Below, piece by piece: positions 20,885 through 23,459 of a stretch of DNA of 23,459 nt. This DNA comes from AC-32 sp038236705. Its GTDB lineage: Bacteria > Actinomycetota > Thermoleophilia > Gaiellales > Gaiellaceae. The stretch spans positions 1 to 23,459 of the forward strand of contig JBBRZN010000035.1 in the NCBI GenBank assembly GCA_038236705.1. The letters are read 5' to 3'. The translations under genes and the position numbers were made by a program. The notes beneath the pieces were generated by a model. The model had not been told where the DNA came from, made no database searches, and saw only the letters and a list, made by a program, of their open reading frames with translations. Every line of letters starts with the position of its first letter. Within the stretch, counting starts at the first letter, position 1.

Positions 20885-22033
20885 ATGGGCGTCGCCGAGC
20901 TGACCCGCAATGCGGTGGACGTACTGCCGCAGGGAGGGCTCGAGCGGAAGCTGGCTCTCGGCCGGCCGCTGCGCGTGAAGCTCGGGATCGACGTGACCTC
21001 GCCCGACATCCACGTCGGCCGCGGGATCCCGCTGCAGCGGATGCGGGCCTTCCAGGACGAAGGACATGTCGGCGTGCTGATCATCGGCGACTACACGACC
21101 CGGATCGGCGATCCATCGGGCCGCTCGTCGGAGCGGCCGGTGCTGAACGACGAGGAGATCGAAGCGAACGCGAAGACCTACCTCGACCAGGCGATGGTCA
21201 TCCTCGATCCCGACCGAACGGAGATCCGCTCCAACGGCGAGTGGCTCGGGAAGCTGTCCTACGCGGAGGTAGTGCGCCTCGCACGGACGATCACGGTGGC
21301 CCGCATGCTCGAGCGCGACGACTTCGCCAGGCGCTACCTGGCGCAGGAGCCGATCTCGGTCTCGGAGCTCCTGTACCCGCTGATGCAGGCCTATGACTCG
21401 GTCGCAGTCGAGGCCGACGTCGAGCTCGGCGGCACCGATCAGCTCTACAACCTGCTCGCCGGGCGCGAGGTGATGGAGGCCTACGGGCTCGAGCCGCAGG
21501 TCGCGCTGACGACGCCGATCCTCGTCTCCTGGGACGGCGACAAGATGAGCTCGTCGCTCGGGAACAACATCCCGCTGGCGGCGCCCCCGGAGGAGATGTT
21601 CGGCCGGACGATGCGTCTCCCGGACTCGCTGCTGCCTGACTGGTACCGGCTCGTCTGGGAGCGTGAGCTGCCGGCGGATGCCGACCCGCTCGAGGCGAAG
21701 CTGGCGCTGGCGCGATTCATCGTCGAGCGCTCGCACGGCGACGCGGCGGCGCGGCAGGCAGAGGACCACTTCACGCGTGTCGTCCGCGAGGGGCAGGCTC
21801 CGGAGGAGGTCCCGGAGGCGCCACTCCCCGAGGGCGACCCGGTGCACCTGCCTGCCGTGCTCGTGGACCTGCTCGGCGTAGGCTCCACGAGCGAGGCGCG
21901 GCGGCTGATCTCGCAGGGAGGCGTGAAGGTCGACGGAGAGGTCGTGAACGACCTCGATTTGCCCCGCGCGCGGCTTGGAGGAGCGCTCATTCAAGCCGGA
22001 AAGAGGCGCTTCGTTCGCTTCGGCCCCGCTTGA
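20885..22033 (+). CDS. tyrS: Tyrosyl-tRNA synthetase
   Basis: Charges tRNA-Tyr. It has 382 residues. The class I Rossmann fold begins VKLGIDVTSPDIHVGRGIPL, with HVGR (43-46) as the HIGH motif. GGTDQLYNLLAGRE (182-194) is the tyrosine-binding signature, and the KMSKS loop reads KMSSS (220-224) followed by LGNNIPL. A C-terminal S4-like RNA-binding domain (about 320-382, VLVDLLGVGSTSEARRLISQGGVKVDGE) is present, so it is the bacterial type with an intact tail. The KMSSS variant lacks the second lysine; this form is known in archaeal TyrRS. No T-box leader is possible in the 38-nt gap upstream. A structured region with a terminator follows the stop. Confidence 0.95.
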   Translation: MGVAELTRNAVDVLPQGGLERKLALGRPLRVKLGIDVTSPDIHVGRGIPLQRMRAFQDEGHVGVLIIGDYTTRIGDPSGRSSERPVLNDEEIEANAKTYLDQAMVILDPDRTEIRSNGEWLGKLSYAEVVRLARTITVARMLERDDFARRYLAQEPISVSELLYPLMQAYDSVAVEADVELGGTDQLYNLLAGREVMEAYGLEPQVALTTPILVSWDGDKMSSSLGNNIPLAAPPEEMFGRTMRLPDSLLPDWYRLVWERELPADADPLEAKLALARFIVERSHGDAAARQAEDHFTRVVREGQAPEEVPEAPLPEGDPVHLPAVLVDLLGVGSTSEARRLISQGGVKVDGEVVNDLDLPRARLGGALIQAGKRRFVRFGPA

Positions 22034-22053
22034 CGCCAAGCCCTCGAACTTGG

Positions 22054-22062
22054 TGCTATCAT
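22054..22062 (+). promoter_or_regulatory. Extended -10 (TGCTATCAT) upstream of the rRNA gene
   Basis: TG-N-TATCAT at 22054-22062 matches the extended -10 consensus TGnTATAAT at all but one position. A TTGACG stands at 22030-22035, overlapping the tyrS stop, but with 21 nt spacing to TATCAT, so the TG motif may compensate. It lies 325 nt before the 16S 5' end and is a candidate rRNA promoter or the promoter of a separate small RNA. Confidence 0.5.
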
Positions 22063-22067
22063 CACCG

Positions 22068-22190
22068 AGCCGTTCGAAAGGGCGGCGTGTAAGAACGTCC
22101 CTGTACCTCGACCAGGAGCGCCTTCGGACGCAGACGGATACGACAGTGATCCGAGCTACGTAGGCCTCTGGTGCGAGTCGGAGGCTTTTT
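22068..22190 (+). ncRNA. Candidate structured leader or small RNA ending in a terminator
   Basis: Between the extended -10 and a T5-tailed terminator lie about 120 nt with several small stems: CGGAT (22135-22139) with ATCCG (22149-22153) and the palindrome CTACGTAG (22156-22163). The stretch has no frame with a good start and ribosome site. It could be a small RNA or a premature-termination leader of the rRNA operon. The structure is read by eye only. Confidence 0.35.
22164..22190 (+). terminator. Intrinsic terminator upstream of 16S rRNA
   Basis: GCCTC (22164-22168) and GAGGC (22181-22185) form a 5-bp stem over a 12-nt loop, followed at once by TTTTT (22186-22190). It can end the tyrS transcript (131 nt after its stop) or stop transcripts from the promoter at 22054-22062 unless they are made resistant. 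A U-run right after the stem favours function; the short stem and large loop weaken it. Confidence 0.7.
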
Positions 22191-22210
22191 GCGCGCCGGC
22201 CGCGGCGCTG

Positions 22211-22225
22211 GTCTTTGAAAACTCA
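22211..22225 (+). promoter_or_regulatory. BoxA-like antitermination element in the rRNA leader
   Basis: GTCTTTGAAAACTCA resembles the actinobacterial rRNA boxA (TGTTTGAGAACTCA-type) that recruits NusB/NusE. It lies 21 nt downstream of the intrinsic terminator, so it cannot protect RNA polymerase against that site, only against later ones. Confidence 0.5.
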
Positions 22226-22308
22226 GCAGTGCGATCACGCCGAGACCTCGAGCCTCGAAGGCATCGCTTGCGATGTCGTTTGGGCAAGAGGCCTTAAAAA
22301 ACCCGTCA

Positions 22309-22384
22309 CGTCCCTTCGGGGGCGAGACACTTTGAGCTCCAAGCTCAATGTTGTAGTCGGTTGCCTTCTTCGGAAGACAGCCGA
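22309..22384 (+). promoter_or_regulatory. Three hairpins of the 16S precursor leader
   Basis: CGTCCC-TTCG-GGGGCG (22309-22324) is a 6-bp hairpin with a UUCG loop. TTGAGCT-CCA-AGCTCAA (22332-22348) is a perfect 7-bp stem. The span 22357-22384 folds into a 12-bp stem with one C-A mismatch and a UUCG loop, ending 3 nt before the mature 16S 5' end. These are probably precursor-processing or folding elements. Confidence 0.5.
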
Positions 22385-22386
22385 TC

Positions 22387-23459
<1,073 letters not shown>

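Overview
The window is high-GC DNA from an actinobacterium. The right end carries the first ~1,070 nt of a 16S rRNA gene whose sequence looks like the class Thermoleophilia, probably near Gaiellales. That is a judgement from memory of 16S signatures, not a database result. GTG and TTG starts are common, many neighbouring genes overlap by 4 nt (NTGA), and several genes have a -10-like hexamer only 5-12 nt before the start codon, so leaderless or very short-leader mRNAs look frequent.

Left edge (1-1360): a truncated reading frame and two small uncharacterised genes, then about 340 nt with no recognisable gene. Next come a Flp-type pilin gene overlapping a small two-helix membrane protein (1361-1758), a UdgX-type uracil-DNA-binding glycosylase (1786-2373, minus) and a tRNA-Cys (2430-2500).

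Central block (2559-9023): an HMG-CoA reductase on the minus strand, divergent by 24 nt from a diiron ferritin-like protein that is followed by folD. Then a cold-shock protein gene with its own promoter and a strong intrinsic terminator, and the gatC, gatA and gatB genes for the tRNA amidotransferase. gatC and gatA are split by a 127-nt gap holding two adjacent perfect inverted repeats that coincide with a candidate promoter.

Middle block (9149-16000): a small membrane protein and a secreted M23 peptidase with two peptidoglycan-binding repeats. A class V aminotransferase overlaps serA and probably works with it in serine synthesis. Then a conserved small minus-strand gene, a YbaK-type editing protein, a branched-chain aminotransferase and a DegT-type aminotransferase that overlaps it.

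Right block (16213-23459): a RemA/DUF370-like protein followed after 2 nt by an MFS transporter whose frame has no ATG, GTG or TTG at its N-terminus. A 3-methyladenine DNA glycosylase overlaps the transporter, and converges with a class A penicillin-binding protein bearing two PASTA domains. tyrS diverges from the PBP gene, and a structured leader leads into 16S rRNA.

Most genes are chromosomal housekeeping. No insertion sequence, phage module, CRISPR array or defence island was seen, and I do not claim a wholly new system. The items most worth following up are the UdgX protein, the transporter start, the gatC-gatA regulatory gap, the terminator-containing leader before the rRNA gene, and the non-canonical phosphoserine aminotransferase candidate.
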